From NCBI RefSeq assembly GCF_026262505.1, contig NC_067207.1, forward strand, positions 23,466,082 through 23,530,081: DNA of 64,000 bases, read 5' to 3'. This DNA is from Trichomonas vaginalis G3 (Eukaryota > Parabasalia > Trichomonadida > Trichomonadidae). Of the stretch, positions 1 to 9,235 are shown piece by piece. Each line of letters opens with the position of its first letter. Position 1 is the stretch's first letter. A model generated the notes under the pieces. It saw only the letters and a list, made by a program, of their open reading frames with translations, searched no databases and had not been told where the DNA came from. The translations under genes were made by a program, and so were the position numbers.

Positions 1-1456
1 GAACATAAACAGATCGATGTCCAAAAAATGGTTTGCAGCTGTCTGATAAAGTTGTTTGACTTGTGATATATAAATGACTCCTCTTTGGAAATGCACGTGA
101 TGAAGTTTCATTAATATTAAATCGTCCTGGAATATATATATTTAATTTGTTTTGAACTTTGTAAAATGTATTTAGAGCAAATCCGATTTTGTTATAATTA
201 CTTTCAAATCCAATTGTTGTTAGATTTGAACAATATTCAAATGCATTAAATTGAATGGTTGATATACTTGATGGGAAGGTAATACTTGTTAATGATGAAC
301 AATGACTAAATGCTTTCCATACAATGGTATTGACATTGTTTGGAAGAGAAATATATGTTAGAGATGTGCAATAACTGAATGTCTCTCGATTTATTGTCTC
401 TATGTTTTGAGGTAATGTTATCGTTAATAAAGATGTACAATAACTAAATACACCATAACCAATATCTGTAACACTATTTGGTATTGAAATGCTTGTTAAT
501 GATGTACAAAAACTAAATGTTTCTATACCAATTGTTGTCATACTCTCTGGTATTGTAATATTTGTTAATGATGTACAATGACTAAAGGCATTCATGTCAA
601 TCGTTTTGACACTATTTGGAATTATAATAGTTGTTAATGATCTACAATATCGAAATAAGGCAAATTCAATTTGAGTTAAATAGTTAGGAAGTATAATATT
701 ATCTAATGATGAACAATTACAAAATGCTTCAAAATGAATTTGTAAAATAAATTGTGGAAAATAAATTGTTTTCAATGAAATACAATTTCGAAATGCGTTA
801 TTACTGATCTCATTTAATGAACTTGGAAGAATAATTGATGATAATTTATAACATCCGTTGAAGGCATTGTCATATATTACTTTTAATTCATTGTTTACAA
901 CAATGTTATCTAATGTTTCACATGATGTAAGCATATATGAAGTTATAAAAATGAAATTTGGTGGTAGAGTTATTGTTTTAATTGATTTACATCCTTCAAG
1001 TGCATGTTCTGCAATATCTATTACACTATCTGGAATATCAAATGTTTGTAAATTTATATTGAAGTAAAAACAATATTTTCCAATCATTGAAACTTTGGGA
1101 GGAAGAAATATTGATTTCAAGTCATAATATTCTTGAAATAATGAAGCATTAAGTAATTTGAGTTTTTGACAATTTCTGAAATCTGCTGATTCAAGACTTG
1201 TGTTGAAGAAACTAAATTCGTTAATATTTTCAATTTGGCTATTTTCAGAGAAATTAAGAGATGTTATTGTGTTCTTACAATCTTTAAATGCATAATTTTC
1301 TTCGCTTTCGCTATAAATTTTTTTAACATTCTGAGGAATCACTACATCTCCAGATAAATCTGGAGAGCATCCAATCAAAACTTCATCATTCTCATCCCTA
1401 TACCTAAAATATTCGGTATTGAAGCTATGATAAAAGAAAAAATAAATCAAAATCAA
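1..1456 (-). CDS. BspA-like TpLRR surface-type protein, copy A (3' end outside window)
   Basis: This is a minus-strand reading frame that aligns along its length with the complete copy B at 2820-4484. It encodes repeated ~23-residue TpLRR units of the kind L..I.IP..V..I...AF..C..L, seen in Treponema/Bacteroides BspA and hugely expanded in trichomonads as candidate surface or secreted adhesins. Copy B carries about 69 extra bases (one LRR unit) relative to this copy, which keeps the frame. The 5' end encodes a hydrophobic leader (LIYFFFY type) but no ATG lies in frame upstream of it; 1456 is the TTG equivalent of the position used for copy B. The C-terminus lies left of base 1. It may be a pseudogene or have an unseen start. 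Function is inferred from family only. Confidence 0.7.
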   Translation of the reverse strand, partial: MILIYFFFYHSFNTEYFRYRDENDEVLIGCSPDLSGDVVIPQNVKKIYSESEENYAFKDCKNTITSLNFSENSQIENINEFSFFNTSLESADFRNCQKLKLLNASLFQEYYDLKSIFLPPKVSMIGKYCFYFNINLQTFDIPDSVIDIAEHALEGCKSIKTITLPPNFIFITSYMLTSCETLDNIVVNNELKVIYDNAFNGCYKLSSIILPSSLNEISNNAFRNCISLKTIYFPQFILQIHFEAFCNCSSLDNIILPNYLTQIEFALFRYCRSLTTIIIPNSVKTIDMNAFSHCTSLTNITIPESMTTIGIETFSFCTSLTSISIPNSVTDIGYGVFSYCTSLLTITLPQNIETINRETFSYCTSLTYISLPNNVNTIVWKAFSHCSSLTSITFPSSISTIQFNAFEYCSNLTTIGFESNYNKIGFALNTFYKVQNKLNIYIPGRFNINETSSRAFPKRSHLYITSQTTLSDSCKPFFGHRSVYV

Positions 1457-2819
1457 AAAAAAAATGTTTGTATGATGTAAAATTTTAGCCACTCAAAATA
1501 ATGTTGAACTCAGTTTACTTTGATTCCGTTATTAGATTAATAGCTGGTATCCACTAAAACCGATAGCGTGCTATATTCAATATATCAGACATAAATGTAA
1601 AAATTTGTTGAAGCTTATCATATAATAAAAATAAAAATTTTAGTGGAAAAAAGCAAAAATAATTCCAGAAGCACGTTATAGTTGGTCAGAACTTTTTTTA
1701 CATATGGAAATTGATTTATCCATTGATATTAATCTTGATTTTAAACTTCTTATATGCACTAAACATTATAATGACATGAAATATACGCAATTAGTGCTAC
1801 AAAATCGAAGCATAATCACTTGATGTTATAAATTAATTCCTGAAATTAGAATCTGTAAATAAGATAGATTTTGTTTTCTAATTAAAATCATTTTCACTTT
1901 TTATTAAGATTTGATGACTTAAAGTGACTAAGATTCCATAAATATGAAACAAAATTAGCTGAAATTAAATACAATTATACTTTATTGTATCGAAGCATGA
2001 ACTGTGACCTAATTTACTTATTTGTTACATTCTTATTAAGGAAAATGAATATTTTTACCTAATTTAGATTTTTCCTAAGATAAAAAAAAATGCAAACATT
2101 ATGTATTAGTTAAAAAGCAGGCCTTAGTGTTGTCATCATGAACAATCAGGTTACTGTTATTTAAAGAGGAACACTTCTGATATATGAGAATTTTTAATAA
2201 TCAAACATATACTTTGAATTTAACTTTTACATATATAGTGTTTAAGTGGGGAACTTTGATATTTTTTTCCACACCATAGTAGTTTCACTTTTTGCATATG
2301 AACACTATATCGATTCTGGAAAAAATGGTGAAAGAACACCATAAATGATAATAAAAAAAAGCATGAGATTCGCACGAAATTAGGATAGTAGGCACCGTCA
2401 TGAATAGCAAATGCATATTGCACCGACAAATTATACGGGAAACAAATATAATCTCTCCAAAAATATTTTGAAAAACCAAAAATAAAAAAATTTTATTTCC
2501 ATATTAACCAGATTTTTTTACCTTGGGGTACGTTTCCCAGCGGTTATTAACCAGAATCGGCCATCTTAAGATAATTTCCTTATAAGCTGACTGCATACTT
2601 TTGCATAATAATTTGGCATATGAAGTTCAAAATTTGGTAAAATGAGAATCTAATTTTTTACTAAATAAACAAAGCAATCTTAAAAATTAAGAAAGCACTA
2701 CTATTATTCTTTTATGCGAGTTAATAAACAGTAATAAGTAATGCTTTGGGGTTTCATTCTTTGTAAATGAGAATCTTTCAATTTATATTGAATTTTTAAA
2801 TTAGATACAACATATTTTT
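1457..2819. other. Intergenic region between the two BspA-like copies
   Basis: It is AT-rich with no convincing gene. The part up to about 2200 is the duplicated upstream region of copy A, including a 40-codon frame at 1704-1826 that is repeated almost unchanged at 4791-4913. The part from 2200 to 2819 is unique downstream DNA of copy B. Small minus-strand frames here have no recognisable content. Confidence 0.6.
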
Positions 2820-4484
2820 TCAACGTCTCCTGTATATTTTTCCATGGTCGAAATAGGAGATTGATTCTGTTAATGAAATATTTGTAATATCTGTAATATT
2901 GATATAATTAATAACATCAAGTGTTTTGGTATAGATTATTGAATCAGCATCTTCATTGTGAACATAAACAGATCGATATCCAAATAACATTTTGCATCTG
3001 TCTGATAAAGTTGTTTGACCTGTAATATATAAATGACTTCTCTTTGGAAATGCACGAGATTTAGCTTCATTAATATTAAATTGTCCTGGAATATATATAT
3101 TTAATTTGTTTTGAACTTTGTAAAATGGATTTTCTTCAAATTTGATGTAGTTATAATTATTTTCAAATCTAATTGTTCTTAAATTTGTACAATATTCAAA
3201 TGCATTAAATTGAATGGTTGAAATACTTGATGGGAAGGTAATACTTGTTAATGATGAACAATGACTAAATGCTTTCCATACAATGGTATTGACATTGTTT
3301 GGAAGAGAAATATATGTTAGAGATGTGCAATAACTGAATGTCTCTAGATTTATTGTCCCTATGTATTGAGGTAATGTTATGGAAAATAAAGATGAACAAT
3401 AACTAAATGCTGCATCGCCAATATCCTGAACACTATCTGGTATTGAAATACTTGTTAATTTTGTACAATAAATAAATGCTTTATTATCAATTTTTGAGAT
3501 AGTTTCTGGTATTGAAATTCTTGTTAATGATGTGCAATTACTAAATGTTTCTGCTGCAATTGTTGTAACAATATTTGGAATTTTAATATTTGTTAATGAT
3601 GTACAGTAACTAAACGCATTCATGTCAATTTCCGTGACACTATCTGGAATTGTAATAGTTGTTAATGATGTACAATATCGAAATAATGCAAATTCAATTT
3701 TGCCTACATAGTTAGGAAATTTAATATTATCTAATGATGAACAATTTGAAAATGCTTCAAATTTAATTTGAAAAATTAATTCTGGAAAATGAATTGTTTT
3801 CAATGAAATACAATTTCGAAATGCGTTATTACTGATCTCATTTAATGAACTTGGAAGAATAATTGATGATAATTTATAACATCCGTTGAAGGCATTGTCA
3901 TATATTTTTTCTAATATATCGTTTAAAACAATGTTTTCTAATGTTTCACATGATGTAAGCATATATGAAGTTATAACACGGAGATTTGGTGGTAGAATCA
4001 CTGTTTTAATTGATTTACAGCCTTCAAGTGCATGTATTTCAATATATTGTACACTATCTGGAATATCAAATGTTTGTAAATTTATATTGAAGTAAAAACA
4101 ATATTCTTTAATACCTATAAGACCGGGAGGAAGAAAAATTGATTTCAAGTCATAACATTCTTGAAATAATGAAGCACTAAGTAATGTGAGTTTTTGACAA
4201 TTTCTGAAATCTGCTGATTCAAGACTTGTGTTGAAGAAACTAAATTTGTAAATATTTTCAATTTGACTATTTTCAGAGAAATTAAGAGATGTTATTGTGT
4301 TCTTACAATCTTTAAATGCATAATTTTCTTTACTTTCGCTATAAATTTTTTTAACATTCTGAGGAATCACTACATCTCCAGATAAATCTGGAGAGCATCC
4401 AATCAAAACTTCATCATTCTCATCCCTATACCTATAATATTCGGTATTGGAGCTATAATAAAAGAAAAAATAGATCAGAATCAA
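2820..4484 (-). CDS. BspA-like TpLRR surface-type protein, copy B
   Basis: The 554-codon frame is built almost wholly of TpLRR repeats (motifs such as ITIPDSVTEID.NAFSYCTSL), with Cys and Ser at the repeat turn. It starts with a very hydrophobic stretch (LILIYFFFYYSS) resembling a signal peptide. No transmembrane segment follows, and the tail ends in basic YRRR, so it would be secreted rather than anchored. The frame opens at a TTG; an in-frame TGA lies just upstream and the first in-frame ATG is only at about residue 175. The gene therefore either lost its start, has a start in an unseen exon, or is decaying. It is a tandem duplicate of copy A. Family knowledge: trichomonad BspA-like proteins are candidate host- or matrix-binding surface proteins. 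Confidence 0.8.
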   Translation of the reverse strand: MILIYFFFYYSSNTEYYRYRDENDEVLIGCSPDLSGDVVIPQNVKKIYSESKENYAFKDCKNTITSLNFSENSQIENIYKFSFFNTSLESADFRNCQKLTLLSASLFQECYDLKSIFLPPGLIGIKEYCFYFNINLQTFDIPDSVQYIEIHALEGCKSIKTVILPPNLRVITSYMLTSCETLENIVLNDILEKIYDNAFNGCYKLSSIILPSSLNEISNNAFRNCISLKTIHFPELIFQIKFEAFSNCSSLDNIKFPNYVGKIEFALFRYCTSLTTITIPDSVTEIDMNAFSYCTSLTNIKIPNIVTTIAAETFSNCTSLTRISIPETISKIDNKAFIYCTKLTSISIPDSVQDIGDAAFSYCSSLFSITLPQYIGTINLETFSYCTSLTYISLPNNVNTIVWKAFSHCSSLTSITFPSSISTIQFNAFEYCTNLRTIRFENNYNYIKFEENPFYKVQNKLNIYIPGQFNINEAKSRAFPKRSHLYITGQTTLSDRCKMLFGYRSVYVHNEDADSIIYTKTLDVINYINITDITNISLTESISYFDHGKIYRRR

Positions 4485-5374
4485 AATAAGTCAGAAATAA
4501 AAAAAATGTTTGTTTGATGTATAATTTTAAGCACTCAAAATAAATTAGATCTCAGTTCACTCTGATTCTGATATTAGATCGATTGTTTGAATTCACCACT
4601 AACGTGCTCTATCCAAAATCAGATCAAAATGTAAATTAGTCCCTTTTTCTTTTTCTATAGAACCGTTAAAAGTGTAAAAAAGGTATTAAATTTGTTGAAG
4701 TTTATCATATGATAAAAATAATATTTTTAGGGAAAAATGCAAAAATAATTCTGCAAACACGTTATTGTTGCTCAGAATTTTTTTTTTCATATGGAGATTG
4801 ATTTATTCATTGATATTAATCTTGATTTTAAACTTCTTATATGCACTAAACATTATAATGACATGAAATATACGCAATTAGTGCTACAAAATCGAAGCAT
4901 AATCACTTGATGTTATAAATTAATTCCTGAAATTAGAATTTGTAAATAAGGCTAATTTTGTTCTCTAATTAAAATTGATTTCATTTTTTATTAAGAAGAG
5001 ATCAATTAAAGTGGCTAAGATTCCATAAAATGAAACAAAATTAGCTGAAATTAAGTGTAATTATACTTTATTGTATCAAACATGCATTATTACTTAATTT
5101 ACTTATTCGTTACATTCTTATTAAGGAAAATGAATATTTTTTACTTAATTTAGATTTTTCCTAAGATAAAAAATGCAAACATTATGTATTAAGTTAAAAT
5201 ATGCATTCATAGTTGTCATCATGAACAATCTGGCTACTTTTATTGAAAGAGAAACACTTCTGATAAATGAGAATTTTTACTTTTAAATTTAACTTTGTAC
5301 GATAGTTTTTAGAATTTCCATCTGGTAGAATTTGACATTATGAATTGAAATGAGATATTTCATTAAGGGGGCAC

Positions 5375-5684
5375 TTACCACTTTCTGACATTATCTCAAT
5401 TTTTTTTTGACACACAAGCTTTCTCTCCCAATATTCTAAGATCAAAAGTTAATATTTTTGGTCAGGAGAAAGTAACTATTAATCATTATATAGTGCCTAA
5501 TATGGATGTTATAGGTTTTTGCTGTTAAAATAAAGATATATTGATTTTTAAAGAGCTTAAGGGTGCACATACGCCCCTATGACAGGGCCTTCAATTCAGA
5601 TATTTAAGGCTAATTTTCAATGGTGCTTCACGCCAGTTGTCAAAAAATTTGAATTAAAGTCAGATGGGTGTAGGTGCAGCCTTA
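5375..5684. repeat. Short inverted-repeat element with GGGTGCAC-type ends (MITE-like)
   Basis: The left end TTAAGGGGGCACTTACC and an internal copy at 5558 (CTTAAGGGTGCACATACG) both resemble the reverse complement of the right end (CTAAGGCTGCACCTACACC). The similarity continues for about 45-50 bases through CTGAC and TTTTTTGACA blocks. The ends also match those of the larger element at 34150-35190. No coding capacity. The exact boundaries, and whether this is one element or a nested pair, are uncertain. Confidence 0.5.
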
Positions 5685-5855
5685 GAAAAAGGCCAAATTC
5701 CATATGAGTTTTATTTTGAATTGCGTGTAGTTAAATATCATTGCCTTCTGACTTATTAAATAGAGTAGCGAATTGAATTCGGTTTATAAGTATTTATTAT
5801 TTATGGAAGAAAAGTGGGAATTATCTAACCTATAAATAATCAATAATGTGTATGA

Positions 5856-5975
5856 CTTTTCGCCCAGCCAAAAGGATCGCATTTTTGAGAAGGTTTTACA
5901 TGATATTTGTTGACAAATGCCATGTAAAACCTTCTCAATTGTTTTTCGAGATTTTCCCGTGTATTTACCCTAAAA
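5856..5975. repeat. Fragment related to the 7687-7915 palindromic repeat
   Basis: The order CGCCCAGCCAAAAGGATCGCA, then a ...GAGAAGGTTTTACATG arm with its inverted partner CATGTAAAACCTTCTC, then GTGTATTTACCCTAAAAT, matches the layout of the element at 7687-7915 with many substitutions. It is a diverged partial copy. Confidence 0.6.
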
Positions 5976-6008
5976 TTAAAAAAAAGAGTTTATACAATTA
6001 TTATATTT

Positions 6009-7334
6009 TTATTCTTCTTTATTATCATCATCATCTTGATTGAATAAAACTTCAAATATTTTCTCAAATTGTTCATCACGGGTTGTTTTATCCGAAATTT
6101 GTGATGTTGCTTCAATTGATATCATCAAAAGTGGATTATTGAAATACTGAATAACAGCGTCGTAATGCAAATCGGCTGGTGTGTCCTTTAAATTCATAAC
6201 ACTGCGTTGTGTCTTCAACAAATCATAAAGATTTCCTGTAATCTTTAAATCAATCAATTTTTTGGAGAATGGAGTTGTTTGTGTGTAAGTTGTTTTTGTT
6301 TCTGGTTCGGGTAATTCTTCATCTTTCTTGACACCAAGTTTTTGAAGACAATAATCCAGATATTCATTGAGTTTTGGCAAATACTTGAAATTTGGTTTAA
6401 TTTTTTGAATTTCATTTTTGTGAACGATCAAGTTATTGACATAGAGCCAGCTTGCTTGAATATGGTTTTCCATGTTTGTAAGGAGATGACAATTAAAATT
6501 AATCTTGTTCCAAAGTAGACTTGTTTGATTGAATTTTTTAACTTTTTGTATTATCAGATAACCGATATTTTTAAGCATTCCTTCATCCGAAATAGTCTTG
6601 AGAACAGAGAGAGCAACAAGAGCAGCACGAGAGGAGTAGTATGGAAGGAGTTCTGCGTATTTATTAATGATTTCATCGTCGCTCAAATTTTGACATTCGA
6701 AAATTATTTTTGGAATGTCGTAATTTGAAGCATCTTTGATTGCATTAATGTTCTCGAGGCATGTAAAGGGGAAGTTACTTGCGGCATCTTCAAGAGTCTT
6801 GAAATGTTCTCGATTTCTTCTTATTGATGTATCAATCATTGGGGAATAGTATTTACCATCAATATTACATCCTATATTTACTTTGATCTTGTTTGATCTT
6901 AATACAGTAGCTTCATGAATGAGATCAAAGAAAATAAAATTCGCTCTTGGAGCATAAAATAGGCTGCCGAGTACTTTCTTAATATCACCATCAGGTTGAA
7001 TTATAATAAATCCGTCTTCAAGGTTCGTATATTGTTCTTGTTTTGGATCAATTTTGAATTTACGCAGATTTGGAAAATCTCTAAAGCATTGAGCAATCTC
7101 AATGACAGCAAGATCATTAAAACCGAATTGCTTTAATGATCTATCAGTGTGAACTGCGAAAGTTTTATACATTTGTTTATTATTTTTTAATTCCTCGATT
7201 TCATTGTTAATGTAATTGATAAATTCTTGCTTGTTTTGATTTTTGTATACTATTTTATGTACATTTCCGGTAATTGGGCATATGCATGTTTCTGGTAAAC
7301 TCATTGATGAAGTCAGAAAAAATTTTTGACTCAT
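6009..7334 (-). CDS. Conserved-looking hypothetical protein, 441 aa
   Basis: I do not recognise this protein. It is a soluble-looking sequence with no signal peptide or membrane segment, a helical middle part, and an acidic C-terminus (NQDDDDNKEE). The N-terminus contains CICPITGNVH, which could be a lone Cys pair but not a clear zinc finger. The ATG at 7334 is supported by an initiator-type TCACAT about 20 bases upstream. It has normal host codon use and no interruption, so it is probably a genuine gene. Confidence 0.75.
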   Translation of the reverse strand: MSQKFFLTSSMSLPETCICPITGNVHKIVYKNQNKQEFINYINNEIEELKNNKQMYKTFAVHTDRSLKQFGFNDLAVIEIAQCFRDFPNLRKFKIDPKQEQYTNLEDGFIIIQPDGDIKKVLGSLFYAPRANFIFFDLIHEATVLRSNKIKVNIGCNIDGKYYSPMIDTSIRRNREHFKTLEDAASNFPFTCLENINAIKDASNYDIPKIIFECQNLSDDEIINKYAELLPYYSSRAALVALSVLKTISDEGMLKNIGYLIIQKVKKFNQTSLLWNKINFNCHLLTNMENHIQASWLYVNNLIVHKNEIQKIKPNFKYLPKLNEYLDYCLQKLGVKKDEELPEPETKTTYTQTTPFSKKLIDLKITGNLYDLLKTQRSVMNLKDTPADLHYDAVIQYFNNPLLMISIEATSQISDKTTRDEQFEKIFEVLFNQDDDDNKEE

Positions 7335-7350
7335 TTTTTGTCAATAATGT

Positions 7351-7356
7351 ATGTGA
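7351..7356 (-). promoter_or_regulatory. Initiator (Inr) TCA+1CA before the 441 aa gene
   Basis: On the minus strand TCACAT matches the T. vaginalis initiator TCA+1Y(T/A), with the putative +1 A about 20 bases before the ATG. A second TCATT lies five bases further upstream. Confidence 0.5.
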
Positions 7357-7686
7357 AATGACTTTATATGCCGGGAAATTCTTTCCGTATAAATTATGGT
7401 TTTGTATAGATAATATTCTGCGCAAAAATATTCACTGATGTTATTTCCTAACAATTTTTCTCATTTCAATCAAATTCACTGGTAAATCATAAAAATATTT
7501 AACAAGAGAGTGATATCTCTAAATGTTTATATTATTAAAGTGACAATCTAATAGAGAATAAAGTTTTTTCTTCTTCTTTGTTTTTTTTTTTAATCTTTTA
7601 TCCAAGCCAAATAAGATTGAGAAATATAGGTTCTCAAATGGAATTATAACTTTTGATATCCATCTTAAACCATAAACAGTTAAATT

Positions 7687-7915
7687 ATAACGTGGGTGAT
7701 TTTTCACCCAGCCATAAGGATCACACTTTTGAGAGTTTTACATGGTATTTGCCGGCAAATGCCATGTAAAGTTATCTCAAATATTTTAGGGTAAATGCAC
7801 CGGCAACCCCTGGGAAATAATTGAGAATAAATTACATGGCATTTGCCGGCAAATGCCATGTAAAACTCTCAAAAGTTCAGCCCCTTACGGCTGGGTGAAA
7901 AATCACCCACGTTAT
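7687..7915. repeat. Palindromic 229 bp MITE-like repeat
   Basis: The two ends are inverted repeats of about 80 bases: ATAACGTGGGTGATTTTTCA at the left matches the reverse complement of the right end. Each arm carries an inner perfect palindrome around TTTGCCGGCAAA, flanked by ACATGG and CCATGT. The centre contains TTTAGGGTAAATGCACCGGC. There is no open frame. Relatives occur at 5856-5975 and 37832-37878. No clear target-site duplication was seen, so mobility is inferred from structure and copy number. Confidence 0.75.
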
Positions 7916-7982
7916 GGGTAAAATCGAAAATGTTGAAAATCCTCGTATTTTGAAGATTGAGTTGAAAATGCATTAGTTTTGT

Positions 7983-8387
7983 CTAATCATTATTATGTAA
8001 GAACTTGTAAATTTCGCTAAATAAATTTTGAGCATCTTCATTTGAGCTAAGTGAAATAAGAAACTCGTTGTTATCTGTTCTGATGTATAAAAGATTGTCT
8101 TTGACTGATATTTTTGTATTTTTTTCGATCTTTAGAATTAAATCTTTCAAATCAATGTAGCTAATGTCATTTAACATAACAAGGATGATTTGATTTGGAT
8201 TTCTTGTAATTGCCGTAAACAAACAGCCTGATATTTTCAGCTTTTTCCATTCATATTCAACACGAACATATGAATTACAATCAGAATAGGAGCTTAAATA
8301 GTTTCCAATACTCCTATCTACTCGTTTCTGAAGTGTTCCGATATTTATTTTTCTTACAATTTCATTTTCCTTATCAGTATCAATCAT
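7983..8387 (-). CDS. DCP1-like EVH1-domain protein, probable mRNA decapping activator
   Basis: The 134 aa protein consists of little more than one domain. It follows the DCP1 EVH1 pattern: an N-terminal helix (INIGTLQKRVDRSI), then a tyrosine/tryptophan strand pair (YEWKKLKISGCLF), an R-N-P turn, the strand IILVMLND, and a C-terminal helix (EDAQNLFSEIYKFL). In other eukaryotes DCP1 binds and activates the DCP2 decapping nuclease in the cytoplasm. The match is by pattern only and several usual DCP1 residues differ. It could be another PH-like domain. It ends 67 bases from the palindromic repeat at 7687-7915. Confidence 0.55.
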   Translation of the reverse strand: MIDTDKENEIVRKINIGTLQKRVDRSIGNYLSSYSDCNSYVRVEYEWKKLKISGCLFTAITRNPNQIILVMLNDISYIDLKDLILKIEKNTKISVKDNLLYIRTDNNEFLISLSSNEDAQNLFSEIYKFLHNND

Positions 8388-8554
8388 TTGAAAAATAAAA
8401 ATATCTGAATTTCAATCACTGTTATTATAAGTGTGTCCAACAAGACATCCAAATATGTAAATGAACCAGATGGAAGAAAATATTTACGTTTAGAAAAATT
8501 TAGAGGAAGTTCCTCTCTTTTTTTTTCGTTTCAAAATTTTTTCTTGGAAAGACA

Positions 8555-8866
8555 ATGGAGAATTCAAGCAGAAACTACAAGCCGCATACAGAGAAATCGA
8601 CAGCTGCACGCGAGAATTTTATCTCTCAGCTCAGAGAAGTGAGAGTTAACGAAAATTTAAGCCAAAATGTAGGAATTTCAGATCAAATTGACCGAATGAT
8701 CGAACAAGAGAATGAAATGCAGTTGGCTGAACTAGAGCAAAACATCATTAACGAAGAGGAATACTATGCACGAATGGCTGCTTTCAATGACTATCTTGAT
8801 TCATTATCACCTGAAGAAAGAGCAGTAGTTGCCAATCAGCAAAGTTTCTTATCAGATTCTGACTGA
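8555..8866 (+). CDS. Small acidic hypothetical protein, 103 aa
   Basis: I do not recognise it. It is hydrophilic and rich in Glu/Asn/Gln, with a predicted helical middle (IDRMIEQENEMQLAELEQNIINEEEYYARM) and an SDSD end. The ATG at 8555 follows an A/G-rich context. Frames opening further upstream use GTG and overlap in another phase, so this ATG start is preferred. It is divergent from the DCP1-like gene with about 170 bases between starts. Confidence 0.5.
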   Translation: MENSSRNYKPHTEKSTAARENFISQLREVRVNENLSQNVGISDQIDRMIEQENEMQLAELEQNIINEEEYYARMAAFNDYLDSLSPEERAVVANQQSFLSDSD

Positions 8867-9235
8867 TTCTTATTATAAATCAATCAAAAATGAAAGAAAA
8901 TTTAAAACCACGATATTATTTAGAATTTTAATCAAGAGTCAATATACAATCTATTCAGAGGTAACTTTGACACTGCTTTATACTTGTTTGTTACAATAAA
9001 AGATTACATTTTTTATTTGAAATTTTATTTATGAAATTTGATAATTGAGATTAGAGATACTATGTTTTTTGCTTACCTATAATTTAAATTTATAACTAGG
9101 ACTCATATAAAGCAATAATATGATTGGGGTATTTTAATCTGCCAAAATATCATCTCAATTCAATTGTAAAATTTGTTTTCACGATCAATAAGGCTTTGTA
9201 AATTCTTAATTTTTTTAAGATTTTATTATTTTGAA
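8867..9235. other. Intergenic, nothing recognised
   Basis: This is AT-rich sequence between two plus-strand genes. No repeat, RNA gene or clear initiator was found close to the next start codon. Confidence 0.5.

Larger units (their letters stand above)
1..5290. repeat. Tandem segmental duplication, unit about 3.0-3.1 kb
   Basis: Bases 1-2200 align with 2960-5290. The offset is 2959 at the 3' end of the gene, about 3028 at its 5' end and about 3080-3087 in the upstream DNA. The duplicated unit holds one BspA-like gene plus roughly 700 bases of its upstream region, so promoter and gene were copied together. The block at 1701-1860 versus 4788-4945 is the least diverged part of the non-coding DNA. 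Confidence 0.85.
4485..6008. other. Intergenic region with two repeat fragments
   Basis: Bases up to about 5290 repeat the upstream DNA of copy A. The rest contains an inverted-repeat element with TTAAGGG(T/G)GCAC-type ends (5375-5684) and a fragment related to the palindromic repeat at 7687-7915 (5856-5975). No gene is supported. Confidence 0.6.

Noticed and set aside
858-1067. Plus-strand frames opposite the two BspA-like genes (also 3886-4095)
   Set aside because: Both are antisense shadows at equivalent positions of duplicated LRR codons.
2220-2479. Two overlapping minus-strand small frames between the BspA-like genes
   Set aside because: No family resemblance, no initiator, and aromatic-rich random-looking composition.
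7519-7707. Minus-strand 62-codon frame
   Set aside because: Lys-rich low complexity overlapping the end of the palindromic repeat.
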